DNA of 64,000 bases, from assembly GCF_000153125.2 (NCBI RefSeq), contig NZ_CM002299.1:4287118-4351117 (forward strand). Reading direction: 5' to 3'. Within the stretch, counting starts at the first letter, position 1. Each line of letters opens with the position of its first letter. A program made the position numbers and the translations under genes. The notes below the pieces were generated by a model that was given only the letters and a program-made list of their open reading frames with translations, did not search any database and had not been told where the DNA came from. Source of the DNA: Congregibacter litoralis KT71 (GTDB lineage Bacteria > Pseudomonadota > Gammaproteobacteria > Pseudomonadales > Halieaceae). Below are positions 30,835 to 39,739 of this stretch, one piece after another.

Positions 30835-31656
30835 CTAGTAGGGCGAGTCGCCTTCGCTGACCACGCGGTGCAGGCTCCGGAGCGCGGGGAAGAAGTCATT
30901 CACCGGTTTGTGCTGGGTACTGCGGTTGTCCCAAATCACAACGGTGTCTTTAGCCCACCGCAGTCGGCAGGTGAACTCGGGTGTTGTGGAATGCTTGTAA
31001 AGGAACTGCAGCACCTCGGCGGACTCCAGGGGAGAGATCCCCTCGATATGCGTGGTAAAGAGCGCATTCACAAAAATGGCCTTACGACCAGTTTCGGGGT
31101 GCGTCTGAATAACCGGATGCCGTACCGGAGGGTTGTTTGCCAGGGCGTCCGCCAGACGCTCTCGACCGCCCTCTTCTGACAGGCTTTCCTTAAACCCCTG
31201 GGAGAAGTCGTGGACCGCTGTCAGGTCCTGGAGGTAACGCTGCATCCCCGGCGACAGGGCTTCGTAGGCTGCGGTCATGCTCGCCCAAAGGGTGTCGCCG
31301 CCAACGCTGGGTATCTCCACGCCACGCAGTACCGTGATCGAGGGAGGGTGCTGGCGAAAGGTCATATCTGAGTGCCACACCTCAATCTTTGACGGCTTTT
31401 CGGGCGTGCTCTCGAGCACCATCACCTCGGGCAGATCGGGAACCGTATCGTAGGCCGGATGACTCTGGAGTGGGCCGAAAAGTGCCGCCAGGTCACGTTG
31501 TTGGGCGGGCGTGATCGCCTGATCCCGAAAAAAAACAAGCTCATGCCGGTTTACCAACTCGCGCAGACTGCGCTTCATATCGTCGGTCATCGGATTGCAA
31601 AGATCTACGTCGCTGACTTCAGCGCCAATAGCGCCTGCCACGGGTTTAATGTTCAT
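30835..31656 (-). CDS. TauD/TfdA-type Fe(II)/2-oxoglutarate dioxygenase
   Basis: This 273-aa protein has the family length. The iron ligands are His95 and Asp97 (WHSDMTF) and His249 (TQHKPVND). Arg260 in LRSLHRV binds 2-oxoglutarate. Family members hydroxylate taurine, alkylsulfates, 2,4-D-like acids or small carboxylates with loss of CO2. The substrate is not clear here, and no sulfonate transporter or tauABC gene is next to it. The start has GGAAG 4 nt upstream. It appears to be a single-gene unit with an inverted repeat 52 bp before the start codon. Confidence 0.9.
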   Translation of the reverse strand: MNIKPVAGAIGAEVSDVDLCNPMTDDMKRSLRELVNRHELVFFRDQAITPAQQRDLAALFGPLQSHPAYDTVPDLPEVMVLESTPEKPSKIEVWHSDMTFRQHPPSITVLRGVEIPSVGGDTLWASMTAAYEALSPGMQRYLQDLTAVHDFSQGFKESLSEEGGRERLADALANNPPVRHPVIQTHPETGRKAIFVNALFTTHIEGISPLESAEVLQFLYKHSTTPEFTCRLRWAKDTVVIWDNRSTQHKPVNDFFPALRSLHRVVSEGDSPY

Positions 31657-31976
31657 CGTCTTCCAAACCTTCTTCGAATCGATAACTCCCCACCGTCACT
31701 GTTTGAAACCTCGAAGTCGCTACAGCCTGACTTTCGAGGTCTCGGGGGGCTAACTATCTCGGGATTACTCCATATCATTCAACACAGATTTCTGTACACG
31801 CCGGCCGGTGCGACTAAACACGCCCGGGGGCTCGTACCGTTTGGCATCGTAGCTCCATAGCTACCGATCCATGATATCCGCGATGTATATGTACTCCGCA
31901 TTGGATGAAAAAGCGATATCCGATGCTGTCCATCTGTCACCCGTGCCGGAAGCTACTACGCAGCCAGACACTGCTC
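31657..31976. other. Gene-free stretch between dioxygenase and glycosidase pseudogene
   Basis: No coding frame with recognisable protein is seen on either strand. The stretch holds the probable promoter region of the dioxygenase gene, and a hairpin-forming repeat at 31708-31740. The rest may be decayed sequence linked to the pseudogene beside it. Confidence 0.5.
31708..31740. promoter_or_regulatory. Inverted repeat ACCTCGAAGTC / GACTTTCGAGGT upstream of the dioxygenase gene
   Basis: Arms of 11 and 12 bases pair with one bulged base around a 10-nt loop, about 52 bp before the start codon of the dioxygenase. It could be an operator or a leader hairpin; no regulator can be named. Confidence 0.45.
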
Positions 31977-32467
31977 TCAGTAATCAGACAAGCCGTAGCC
32001 GAACTTAAAGAGAGCATGGTCTGCGTCGGCTTCCAATTCATCCAGAAAAGAAGCCGTCAGACGGTGCATAAATTCGTCCTGGCTGCCGGGCTGCATGGCA
32101 ATGTCGACACCGGCGTTGATAATCGTGTGAGGCGGTCCCCATCGCAACCCGCCATTTCAGTCCGTCAAGACCACACCTTCGAAACCCAGTTCGCCTTTAA
32201 GCACCGTGTTCGCCAGGTAGCCGTGCTGGTGCATGTTGAAACCGTTGACGGAGTCAAGGCCCGCCACAATCGGAGCCACACCATCATCGACCGCAGCAAT
32301 GTAGGGAGGTTGAAGCCCGTGCCGGCGACTTCGATGACCGTTATCTGCGCTGCCCTGCGTATCAGCGCCAAGTTTGGACTTGCCGCCAATCCAATGTTGT
32401 GCGGAAAGATCAATGCGCCCTCGAAGGTGTTCCGCCCATACACAGCCTCTAGAGCGGTCAGCAATGG
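31977..32467 (-). pseudogene. Remnant of a glycoside hydrolase family 3 (beta-glucosidase-like) gene
   Basis: Three GH3 landmarks lie in order on the minus strand but not in one frame. Frame A (32467 to about 32297) reads LEAVYGRNTFEGALIFPHN then IGLAASPNLALIRR. Frame B reads NMHQHGYLANTVLKGELGFE then GVVLTD, with a TGA at 32157-32159 where GH3 enzymes have the Trp of DWNG, and continues INAGVDIAMQPGS. It ends with FKFGYGLSDY and a stop at 31977. About 300 residues normally between the last two landmarks are missing, as is the N-terminus. The gene therefore carries a frameshift, a nonsense change and large deletions. It is clearly dead. Confidence 0.85.
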
Positions 32468-32491
32468 CCGAAGCGGTAGTGAACAGGATGC

Positions 32492-32806
32492 CTAATGCTG
32501 AGGACTTGGGCCTCCCCGCCGGACTGCGGTGAGCAGGCCCGTCAGCGCGGCGCCAAGAGTGCCAAGCAATGGAAACGTCAACAGGCCCCAATACACCAGC
32601 AGCGTTCTGAGGGGCTGACTGTCTGTCCATAGAACAGGTGGCGAAAGCATGGCAGCAAGCACCACGATCAATGCGAATCCATAACCGATCACCAGACCCC
32701 AAACCCGCCGCCGTCCTTGAGGCCCCAGGCGCCGAAAACGGTGGCATGACAAAAGTATAATGAGGGGAATTGCAAAAACCCCCAAAAGCAATGCGAGGGT
32801 GTTCAT
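32492..32806 (-). CDS. Small membrane protein next to PepSY protein
   Basis: This 104-aa protein has three predicted TM helices (about residues 3-22, 38-58, 70-92) and a basic loop HRFRRLGPQGRRR. No family is recognised. The start at 32806 overlaps the stop of the PepSY gene as ATGA, which supports it over the longer frame. It probably works with the PepSY protein in the inner membrane. Confidence 0.65.
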   Translation of the reverse strand: MNTLALLLGVFAIPLIILLSCHRFRRLGPQGRRRVWGLVIGYGFALIVVLAAMLSPPVLWTDSQPLRTLLVYWGLLTFPLLGTLGAALTGLLTAVRRGGPSPQH

Positions 32807-33357
32807 CGGACTTTGGTATGGGGGTAAAGCCAAACCCAGAAACCGCTCAGAAAAAGCAGCACCAAAGCACCGCCCGCCACATCACTGAGGAGGAATCCGC
32901 GTTTGCCAAAAACGTCTCCTGAATGGAGCTTTTCAAGAAAGCTGTCATTACGCAGGCCCGCGAGTAGCAAAGTGCCATCATTCAAAGCGAGGGTAACTTC
33001 ACTGATCTTTGCGTCATTAAAACGCACTTTAATGATTCCCTTGTCGGGTCGCACGTCCATGCGGTCAATACCCGTAGCGGCCACCTCGGGAGCTACGGCA
33101 GCTTCAGCCAATTGCGCAAGCGTGGGCAAAGGCAAGGAAGCGGCAAAAGCCTCGGCTTGTTTAAAAGCTGTTTCAGGCATAAAACCAAATGTGCGCTTGT
33201 GGTTCAGCATCATGCCCGTCACGGAAATCATTACGACTAAAAAGCTGACGGTGACACCGATCCACAGGTGGCTGTAGAACATCCACCGCGTTATGGCGCG
33301 TAGTTTTTTAGCTGGTCGTTTGCGCCGCCTCGGCGCGTCGGATGCTGTGGTGGTCAA
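32803..33357 (-). CDS. PepSY-associated TM protein
   Basis: This 184-aa protein has a TM helix near residues 27-50 followed by NHKRTFGF, a periplasmic PepSY-like region (about 60-150) and a C-terminal TM helix with FLSGFWVWLYP. This is a short form of the PepSY_TM proteins often linked to iron or flavin reduction and siderophore use. The start is TTG at 33357, with GAGG 5 nt upstream. It is coupled to the small membrane protein gene. No iron box was recognised upstream. Confidence 0.75.
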   Translation of the reverse strand: MTTTASDAPRRRKRPAKKLRAITRWMFYSHLWIGVTVSFLVVMISVTGMMLNHKRTFGFMPETAFKQAEAFAASLPLPTLAQLAEAAVAPEVAATGIDRMDVRPDKGIIKVRFNDAKISEVTLALNDGTLLLAGLRNDSFLEKLHSGDVFGKRGFLLSDVAGGALVLLFLSGFWVWLYPHTKVR

Positions 33358-33642
33358 GGCTGCCTCGTAGCAGGTTACTTGGGAACATTTTTCGGGGAAG
33401 TGGTTACCGATATGAATGCTTTACGTGGGTGCAGTGACAAGCACACGGCTTCGAGGTTACATTCTGTGAGCATGTTTAGGCAAACCTAGCGGTTTTAGGC
33501 GCGTTTGTTTCTGCGTTCAGCGCGGATATCTACTCGCTACGCACCCTCAAGTATTTACTGCACTTTTGGTAGGATCACGCGTGCTAGGATCACGCAGAAC
33601 TCAGGCAGGGCGGAGTGTGAGAAACGCCTTTACTCCGAACGA
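33358..33642. other. Intergenic region upstream of the PepSY gene
   Basis: About 285 bp without a supportable gene. It should hold the PepSY promoter. No clear terminator for the prenyltransferase is expected here on this strand, and no repeat or known operator was found. Confidence 0.4.
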
Positions 33643-34827
33643 CTACTCCACCGGAACCAGACTGCGCACATCGATAGTCCGCCCCCTGTCCCGCTGGTAA
33701 TGAAACACGCCTTCGACCGATACGATCATCCCGAGAAGCTCGGTGACACCAGGCATCGGCGAGATTTCTACACGATGGAGTTCATCATCCTCTACCCAGT
33801 AGTGCAGTGGTGACGGGTGGCTGCGCAGCGTTCCCTGCACTCTCACCAGACGCCCGTCATAGTCCAGCTGCTGATTCACAAGCTGACTGAGGGAGCGCTC
33901 CGCCACTTCGTCCCTTGCCAGACCATCACCGCTGAGGAACAGCCCGAGAGACAGGAGCAGTGGCGCCGAGAGGTTCAAAGCAACGTTCTGCGCCATATGT
34001 GGGACCAGCGCCGGAATGTCGGCGTGGTGACGGCGCAGCCCCTGATGAGCCAGCAGCGCAGGAGGCAGCGACAGCAGTACCAGTAACGATGCCAACGGCA
34101 GATACCCCGTCAGCACGGCGATCAGTACTGACGCATAAGCGCCGGCGATAAAAAGCCCGTACACCGCGACCCCTGCCGCAGGGCCCCGTGCCAGCAACAG
34201 GTGATAGCGTCCGACCGTGGCATCTGCTTCCTGATCCGGGAACTGGTTCATCAGCAGGAGGTTGCTCACCAGAAAAAGCGGGAGCAGGGACGCCACTGCC
34301 GGCGTGACTCCATAGTGACCCGTCAGCGCGAAGTACGCGCCAAGCACCATGATCGGCCCGAAGGCGAGTCCTGGCGCCAGCAGACACCACAGCGGTGAAC
34401 GGGTGAGGAAGCGCGTGTAGAAAACAATCAGGGCGACACCGACCAGGCCCAGGGGAATCAGCGCCGGGCCTCGCCGGTAGACAAACCAGGCACCCACGGC
34501 AAAAACAAGCATCAGGCTGACCACCCCAACCAACAGCGCCAGAGGCGCCTTTTCGGGATGCGTGGGCAATGTGCCAGTCCCCCCGCTGAAAGGCGTGCGC
34601 TTGGTGTGCAGATCAAGACCGCTGCGAAAATCCTCGTACTCGTTCAGCGCATTTACGCTGATATGAGCAGCCATGGCGCCGAAAAATGCCAGTAACAGAT
34701 CACAGAGCCGCACGGGCTGACCATCATAAAATGCCGACGCCCAGGCGAGAGCTATCACTGCAGGAACCAACAGCAGAAACGGGGCGCGCATGGGCCCAAG
34801 GGTCGCGGCAAGTGTGGGATTGAGCAT
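33643..34827 (-). CDS. UbiA/MenA-type prenyltransferase with extra C-terminal domain
   Basis: This 394-aa protein has about nine TM helices (residues 15-310). The two aspartate-rich motifs are NALNEYEDFRSGLD near residue 61 and NQFPDQEAD near 195. HTKRTPFSGGTG after the first motif is typical of the MenA branch, which prenylates 1,4-dihydroxy-2-naphthoate. Beyond the membrane part, residues about 315-394 form a soluble domain (LVRVQGTLRSHPSPLHYW, VSVEGVFHYQRDRGRTIDV) that looks like an OB-fold and is not part of the usual enzyme, which is about 290-310 aa. The start has GGAG 8 nt upstream. No quinone genes are beside it, so the acceptor is uncertain. Confidence 0.8.
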   Translation of the reverse strand: MLNPTLAATLGPMRAPFLLLVPAVIALAWASAFYDGQPVRLCDLLLAFFGAMAAHISVNALNEYEDFRSGLDLHTKRTPFSGGTGTLPTHPEKAPLALLVGVVSLMLVFAVGAWFVYRRGPALIPLGLVGVALIVFYTRFLTRSPLWCLLAPGLAFGPIMVLGAYFALTGHYGVTPAVASLLPLFLVSNLLLMNQFPDQEADATVGRYHLLLARGPAAGVAVYGLFIAGAYASVLIAVLTGYLPLASLLVLLSLPPALLAHQGLRRHHADIPALVPHMAQNVALNLSAPLLLSLGLFLSGDGLARDEVAERSLSQLVNQQLDYDGRLVRVQGTLRSHPSPLHYWVEDDELHRVEISPMPGVTELLGMIVSVEGVFHYQRDRGRTIDVRSLVPVE

Positions 34828-34916
34828 GAATCAGGCTCCGGAAAAGCGTGTAGAGAAGAACTTAAAAATCTGAGCGCACGCCAAACTGAGGCCTGTTATG
34901 ACCCCGGCGGAGCGCG

Positions 34917-36233
34917 TTAATCGCTATCTATCTGCGCATCAACCCCCATCAAGGTTCTGAGCAGGACATTTGCTCCGTTGGTGATTTGCTGTGGACTGGT
35001 AAATTCCGATGGCGCATGGCTCGTACCATCCCGGCTTGGCACAAAGATCATACCAATGGGGCAGATAGTCCCAAGACTCTGTGCGTCATGCCCTGCCCCA
35101 CTGGGCATTCGCTGGCGGCTCAGTCCGAGGGAGTCGGTGCTCGCTTCTATGATCTGACGAAGCGTTTCGTTTGTCGGCGCAGCCATGGACTCGTAGAACT
35201 GCTCAAAACTGATTTTTGCGCCGGTTTCCCTGGCAAGAATCTGGCTGGCACTATAAATCCGATCAAACAGCAGACCCAGCTTATCCATACTCAAGTCACG
35301 AATCTCAAGGCTCATAACTGCCTGTCCGGGAACGACATTAGGTGCCCCCGGAAACACTTGAATGCGTCCCACCGTGCCTACCTGGGTACCGGGAACGTCC
35401 GTGATGGTGTCACGTACAAGGGTCACAAACCGCGCAGCGGTATAGAGCGCGTCGCTGCGCTGATCCATGGGCGTCGTCCCCGCATGATTCGCAAAGCCAT
35501 CGACGGTGACATTCCAGCGGCGAATACCAACAATGCCTTCGACGACACCGATAGCGATGCTCTTGCGATCCAGTATGGCTCCCTGTTCGATATGCAGCTC
35601 AAGATACGCAGCTATGTCGCCGGGGCTTCGGGTCACAGAATCCAGCTGCTCTGGCTCTCCGCCAAGAAACCGCATTCCCTCGCCCAGGCTTCGCTGACCA
35701 AGACTGGGCAATGCGTACTCCCTGGGTTTGACAGCACCAGCGACTGCACGACTACCGGTTTTACCACCCTCCTCGTTTGACCAGACGATAAACTCCACCG
35801 GGTGTCGGAGAGAAACCTTTTGATCATGGAGCGTCCTTGCGACTTCAATAGCCGACATCACGCCAACAATGCCATCGTAATGCCCCCCATTGGGCACAGT
35901 GTCGATATGAGATCCCGCAACGATCGGCGCCAGGTCGCTGCTGCGACCTTCACGACGACCAACAAGATTGCCCGCTGCGTCAATGTGGGTAACAAGTCCC
36001 GCTTCGCGCATGAGTCCATCGAGATACTCGAGCGCCGCTTTGTTGGCATCGCTATAGGCAACGCGGGTGGACCCACCCTCGGGCGTGCCCCCATAGGTCT
36101 TCATGGTCGCCATGGTCCCGTTCAGGCGACCCCCATCTACCTCTAAATCAGATTGGGCTGACGCTGAAGACAGGGTCGCAATATGCAGTGTAATCAGGCC
36201 GGCCAGGAGAATTGGGTTGACAGAAAAACGCAT
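34917..36233 (-). CDS. Exported M20-family amidohydrolase (N-carbamoyl-amino acid hydrolase/allantoate amidohydrolase type)
   Basis: This 438-aa protein has a signal peptide ending SASAQ near residue 27. The metal-binding motifs of the hydantoinase/carbamoylase family follow: GSHIDTVPNGGHYDG, NEEGGKTGSRAVAG, LELHIEQG, and GHDAQS near the end. The dimerisation domain contains GFANHAGTTPMDQR. The family cleaves N-carbamoyl amino acids, ureidoglycolate or allantoate. A signal peptide is unusual for it and would place the reaction in the periplasm. AAGGA is 8 nt before the start. It stands alone. Confidence 0.87.
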   Translation of the reverse strand: MRFSVNPILLAGLITLHIATLSSASAQSDLEVDGGRLNGTMATMKTYGGTPEGGSTRVAYSDANKAALEYLDGLMREAGLVTHIDAAGNLVGRREGRSSDLAPIVAGSHIDTVPNGGHYDGIVGVMSAIEVARTLHDQKVSLRHPVEFIVWSNEEGGKTGSRAVAGAVKPREYALPSLGQRSLGEGMRFLGGEPEQLDSVTRSPGDIAAYLELHIEQGAILDRKSIAIGVVEGIVGIRRWNVTVDGFANHAGTTPMDQRSDALYTAARFVTLVRDTITDVPGTQVGTVGRIQVFPGAPNVVPGQAVMSLEIRDLSMDKLGLLFDRIYSASQILARETGAKISFEQFYESMAAPTNETLRQIIEASTDSLGLSRQRMPSGAGHDAQSLGTICPIGMIFVPSRDGTSHAPSEFTSPQQITNGANVLLRTLMGVDAQIDSD

Positions 36234-36335
36234 GAATAGTCCTTAAATGGCGCGAGCAGTGCCGAAGCGTAAACGCGGCAAGCAACCCACTATACCGATA
36301 ACCGCTTCGCAAGATTTTAATGAAACAGTGCGCTG

Positions 36336-37703
36336 CTAGCGCTGTGGCAATAGTCGGATAAAACGCAGCGACAGGGCCACCGCCGCCAATCCTAATCCGA
36401 CCACCAGGCCAAACCACACGCCGGGCCCACCAAAGCCCCCATGGAAACCCAGCACATAGCCAGCCGGCGCACCGATACACCAGTAAATAACGGCCGCCAT
36501 AATCATCGGAATACGCGTGTCCTGCACCCCGCGCAGCAGGCCCAGAGCGACGACCTGAGCGCCGTCGGCCAGCTGGAACAGCGCCGCTGCCGTTAGCAGC
36601 GTGATGGCGATGGGCACGATCGCCGGCGAGCGGGCATCATCTGCAGATAGAAACAGGCCGATCAGAAACTCCGGCGAGAACACGAAGGCCCCGATCGCCA
36701 ACATCGAGAAGCTAACAGAACAGGCGGCGACGACGACGGCACCGCGACGGAGAGACACGAGGTCCCCCATACTCATCGCCTGCCCTGCCCGGACCGTGGC
36801 AACCTGACTCAGGCCGAGATGCACCATGAAACTGATTGATGCGAGCTGGATGGCGATGCCGTGTGCCGCCAGCACCGTCTCGCCGAGCAAGCCGACCAGG
36901 ATCGCGCTGAACGCGAACAGACCGGCCTCGGCCAACAGTGTGATGCCGATGGGCCAACCCAGGCGAAAGACCTGCTGACAGCACGCCCAGTCGGGCCGCC
37001 AGAAACCTTCGAACAATCCACGGCGGGAGGCCCGGGGCGACACGCGGCTATACGCGACCAGGCCGCCAAGCGTCGCGCCGTGCGCGATCAACGAAGCGAT
37101 CGCCGCACCCTCCAGACCCAGCTCGGGAAATCCGAGCTTCCCGAAGATCAACAACCAGTTAGCGATACCGTTGAACACCGCCGCCATGAGGGTCACAAGC
37201 AAAATGATGCGCGTGCGCTCCAGCGCCGACAGGTGGCTCTTGATAACCATGGCAAACAACGCCGGAAACATGGCCCAACAGGCGATGCGCAGAAAACTCT
37301 GGGCGCCGGCGGCCACGGCAGGATCCTGCCCGAAGAACAGCAAAGATCCGGACCAGAACATCAAAGGCAGCACCAGTAAAGCGTAGAGTGCCGACAACCA
37401 GAAACCCATGCGAGTCACGCCGGCCAACTGCTCATCGTCACCCCGCGTGGCCGCGCCGGCAGCGAGGGGCATCACGGCGAAGGCGAAGCCCGCCCCCACG
37501 ATCATCAGAAGGTTGAACACAGAAGCAGCCAGAGAGCCCGCGGCAAGTGCGCCAACCCCGTACCAGCCCAGCATCAGCGTGTCTGTCGCGCCGATAGCCA
37601 CCTGCGCCAGATGGCTGCCGACCAGCGGCAGACCGAGGCGCGCAACAGCCCCCAGGTGTGCGCGCCAGGTAATTGGAGAAGCGGTGCTAATACTTGAGAC
37701 CAT
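36336..37703 (-). CDS. MATE family efflux transporter (NorM-like)
   Basis: This 455-aa protein has 12 TM helices in two similar halves. The N-terminal half has LGLPLVGSHLAQVAIGATDTLMLG and the second has RLGWPIGITLLAEAGLFAF, both typical of NorM-type multidrug/Na+ or H+ antiporters. The length is normal. It would export cationic drugs or metabolites across the inner membrane. The ribosome site before the ATG at 37703 is weak. It is a single-gene unit, preceded by a terminator and tRNA-Val. Confidence 0.9.
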   Translation of the reverse strand: MVSSISTASPITWRAHLGAVARLGLPLVGSHLAQVAIGATDTLMLGWYGVGALAAGSLAASVFNLLMIVGAGFAFAVMPLAAGAATRGDDEQLAGVTRMGFWLSALYALLVLPLMFWSGSLLFFGQDPAVAAGAQSFLRIACWAMFPALFAMVIKSHLSALERTRIILLVTLMAAVFNGIANWLLIFGKLGFPELGLEGAAIASLIAHGATLGGLVAYSRVSPRASRRGLFEGFWRPDWACCQQVFRLGWPIGITLLAEAGLFAFSAILVGLLGETVLAAHGIAIQLASISFMVHLGLSQVATVRAGQAMSMGDLVSLRRGAVVVAACSVSFSMLAIGAFVFSPEFLIGLFLSADDARSPAIVPIAITLLTAAALFQLADGAQVVALGLLRGVQDTRIPMIMAAVIYWCIGAPAGYVLGFHGGFGGPGVWFGLVVGLGLAAVALSLRFIRLLPQR

Positions 37704-37843
37704 TCGAAATGCTCTAGACCTTGCTCGACGTTTCAGGCGGATTGATCACAACAGGCTAAGGCCTGTTGTAATCCCTGCGGGGCGCCGTCGCCAGCGACGC
37801 CGTCTAAAACGCTCCTCATCGAAACCTAATCCTCCAAAAACAC

Positions 37844-37867
37844 AAAACCCGCCATTTGGCGGGTTTT
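37844..37867 (-). terminator. Rho-independent terminator after tRNA-Val
   Basis: A perfect 10-bp stem (AAAACCCGCC / GGCGGGTTTT) with a 4-nt loop is followed by T-rich sequence on either strand. It lies 7 bp beyond the tRNA and upstream of the MATE gene, so it ends the tRNA transcript. Confidence 0.85.
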
Positions 37868-37873
37868 GATTTT

Positions 37874-37950
<77 letters not shown>

Positions 37951-37963
37951 GAAAGGGAGGCGG

Positions 37964-37993
37964 ATTATAAGTGCCCGAACAAGGTCGATACAA
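37964..37993 (-). promoter_or_regulatory. Sigma-70 promoter of tRNA-Val
   Basis: A perfect -10 TATAAT (37964-37969) and -35 TTGTAT (37988-37993), 18 bp apart, lie 13 bp before the tRNA. A GC-rich stretch follows the -10, as in stringently controlled stable RNA promoters. Confidence 0.7.
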
Positions 37994-38023
37994 CCACCTT
38001 CTCCAAATGCCCCGGGGCGCCCT

Positions 38024-39667
38024 TCAGAGCTCACCAAAGACCAACTCTCCGGCAACGACCGTGGCGTGAACCTTGTTCTTCCATAGCTGCTCTCGTGGCA
38101 CCGCGAAGAAATCATCCCGCACCAGGATAAAGTCCGCGGCATAACCGGGGAGCAGGCGGCCGACCTGGGTCTCGGCATGCCCCGAGTAAGCGGCGTCTTC
38201 CGTAAACAAGGAAAGAGCCTTGTTACGACTGAGTGCTTCTCCAACGCGCCAACCGCCGGGCGGCTCACCATCACGGTCCTGACGGGTTACTGCGGCATGG
38301 AGACCGAAAAAGGGATTGGGAGGCTCCACGGGAAAATCCGACCCCCCTGCCAGCTTTGCGCCGCTCTCAAAAAGACTCTGCCAGGCGTAGGCCCCTTCAA
38401 GACGGTCCTCACCTAATCGCGTGCCTGCCATATTCTTGTCGCTGGTTGCATGGGTGGGCTGCACCGATGCGATGACATCCAGCTCAGCAAAGCGCTGAAT
38501 ATCCACGGGGCGGAGGATTTGCGCGTGCTCGACACGATGGCGCAGGGCTCGCTGCCCGGAAGACGCGTTGAGCGCTTCAAACTCATCAAGAACCTTTGCG
38601 TTAGCCCGATCGCCAATGGCGTGCACATTCACCTGATACCCCAATTCCGCGGAGCGGCTGATCTGCCTCGACAGCTCTTCATCAGACAAAAGCAGCAGCC
38701 CCTTGTTACCCGGATCGTCGGAATAATCCTCAAACAGCGCAGCCCCCCGGGAGCCCAGAGCACCATCAGCCGAGATCTTCACGCTCCGCAGCTCAAACAA
38801 CCCGCCGGTACTTTTTCGCGGACCCTCCAACCACTTCTTTTCGATCAGCGGATCAGCCATACGCAACATGGAATATATCCGCATGGGAAACTCGCCGTCC
38901 TTAAGGAGCGCGTCGTAGGCATCAACTTCTAACGCCGTGGATCCGGCGTCATGGGCACCCGTCATGCCCAGGCTCACGAGATAGCGCATCGCCCGGCTGA
39001 GATCGCGCTTTTTACTTTCCACCGTTGCTTCCGGTAGCGCCTCGGCGATCAGTCGCATGGCATTGTCGATGAGAATCCCCGTGGGCTCCCCCGCGTCGTC
39101 CCGGACAATCTGCCCCCCGGCGGGATCCGGGGTGTCGGCGGTGATACCCGCCAGGGACAGCGCTTTGCTGTTGACCCAAAGCGCGTGACGATCCACGCGA
39201 CTCAAAGCGACCGGTCGATCTGTAATCACGGCATCCAGAGACGTTTTGGAAGGAAACTCCCCGGAGGGCCACAGCACCTGATTCCATCCCGCACCGAACA
39301 GCCAAGCTTCTCCGTTCTCGGCCACGGCACTCAGACGCGCAACCGCTTCTCCTTCACTGTCGCTGCCTGTGAGATCCACACTGGCCAGTGCGCTGCCCAA
39401 ACCAGCGACATGGCCATGAGCATCGATGAGTCCTGGCAGCAATGTCAGCCCCTGTCCGTCGATACGTTCCGCTGCCTTGCTTGCTGATGCAGACGCCGCA
39501 TCGTCGTAAATCGCTGTCACTACGCCTTTGTCATATTCCAGGGCTGTAAAAGACAAGCGCTCACCGTCGTGCAGGGTGTAACCACGCACGTTGTGAATCA
39601 GGGTCGCCGCCGACAGCTGCAAGGGAAACACCACCAGCGCTGCCAGAAAGCATCCACGCATATTCAT
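38024..39667 (-). CDS. Exported amidohydrolase, family 3 (YtcJ-like)
   Basis: This 547-aa protein has a signal peptide ending LSAA. The metal-dependent hydrolase barrel carries DAHGHVAG near the N-terminus, ending the first strand. Further motifs are VNVHAIGDRAN and HRVEHAQ, and the C-terminal GSDFPVEPPNPFFGLHAA is typical of YtcJ-like amidohydrolases. The length is normal for that group. ATG at 39667 has GAGGAG 6 nt upstream; neighbouring ATGs at 39673 and 39661 fit less well. The signal peptide places it in the periplasm. The substrate is unknown. It lies 72 bp after the GT-C-like gene and may be cotranscribed. Confidence 0.85.
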   Translation of the reverse strand: MNMRGCFLAALVVFPLQLSAATLIHNVRGYTLHDGERLSFTALEYDKGVVTAIYDDAASASASKAAERIDGQGLTLLPGLIDAHGHVAGLGSALASVDLTGSDSEGEAVARLSAVAENGEAWLFGAGWNQVLWPSGEFPSKTSLDAVITDRPVALSRVDRHALWVNSKALSLAGITADTPDPAGGQIVRDDAGEPTGILIDNAMRLIAEALPEATVESKKRDLSRAMRYLVSLGMTGAHDAGSTALEVDAYDALLKDGEFPMRIYSMLRMADPLIEKKWLEGPRKSTGGLFELRSVKISADGALGSRGAALFEDYSDDPGNKGLLLLSDEELSRQISRSAELGYQVNVHAIGDRANAKVLDEFEALNASSGQRALRHRVEHAQILRPVDIQRFAELDVIASVQPTHATSDKNMAGTRLGEDRLEGAYAWQSLFESGAKLAGGSDFPVEPPNPFFGLHAAVTRQDRDGEPPGGWRVGEALSRNKALSLFTEDAAYSGHAETQVGRLLPGYAADFILVRDDFFAVPREQLWKNKVHATVVAGELVFGEL

Positions 39668-39739
39668 CAACATCTCCTCATGGGGAAGTCCCGCCGGAAA
39701 ACGCCGGCGACTCATAAACACAGCTCAACAAATGCAAGC

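Noticed and set aside
32811..32830. ATGGGGGTAAAGCC resembling the shared operator
   Set aside because: The second arm is missing (AAACCC follows) and it lies inside the end of the PepSY gene.
37844..37867. Attachment site next to the tRNA
   Set aside because: It is a standard hairpin terminator. No integrase, and no direct repeat of the tRNA end, was found in the window.
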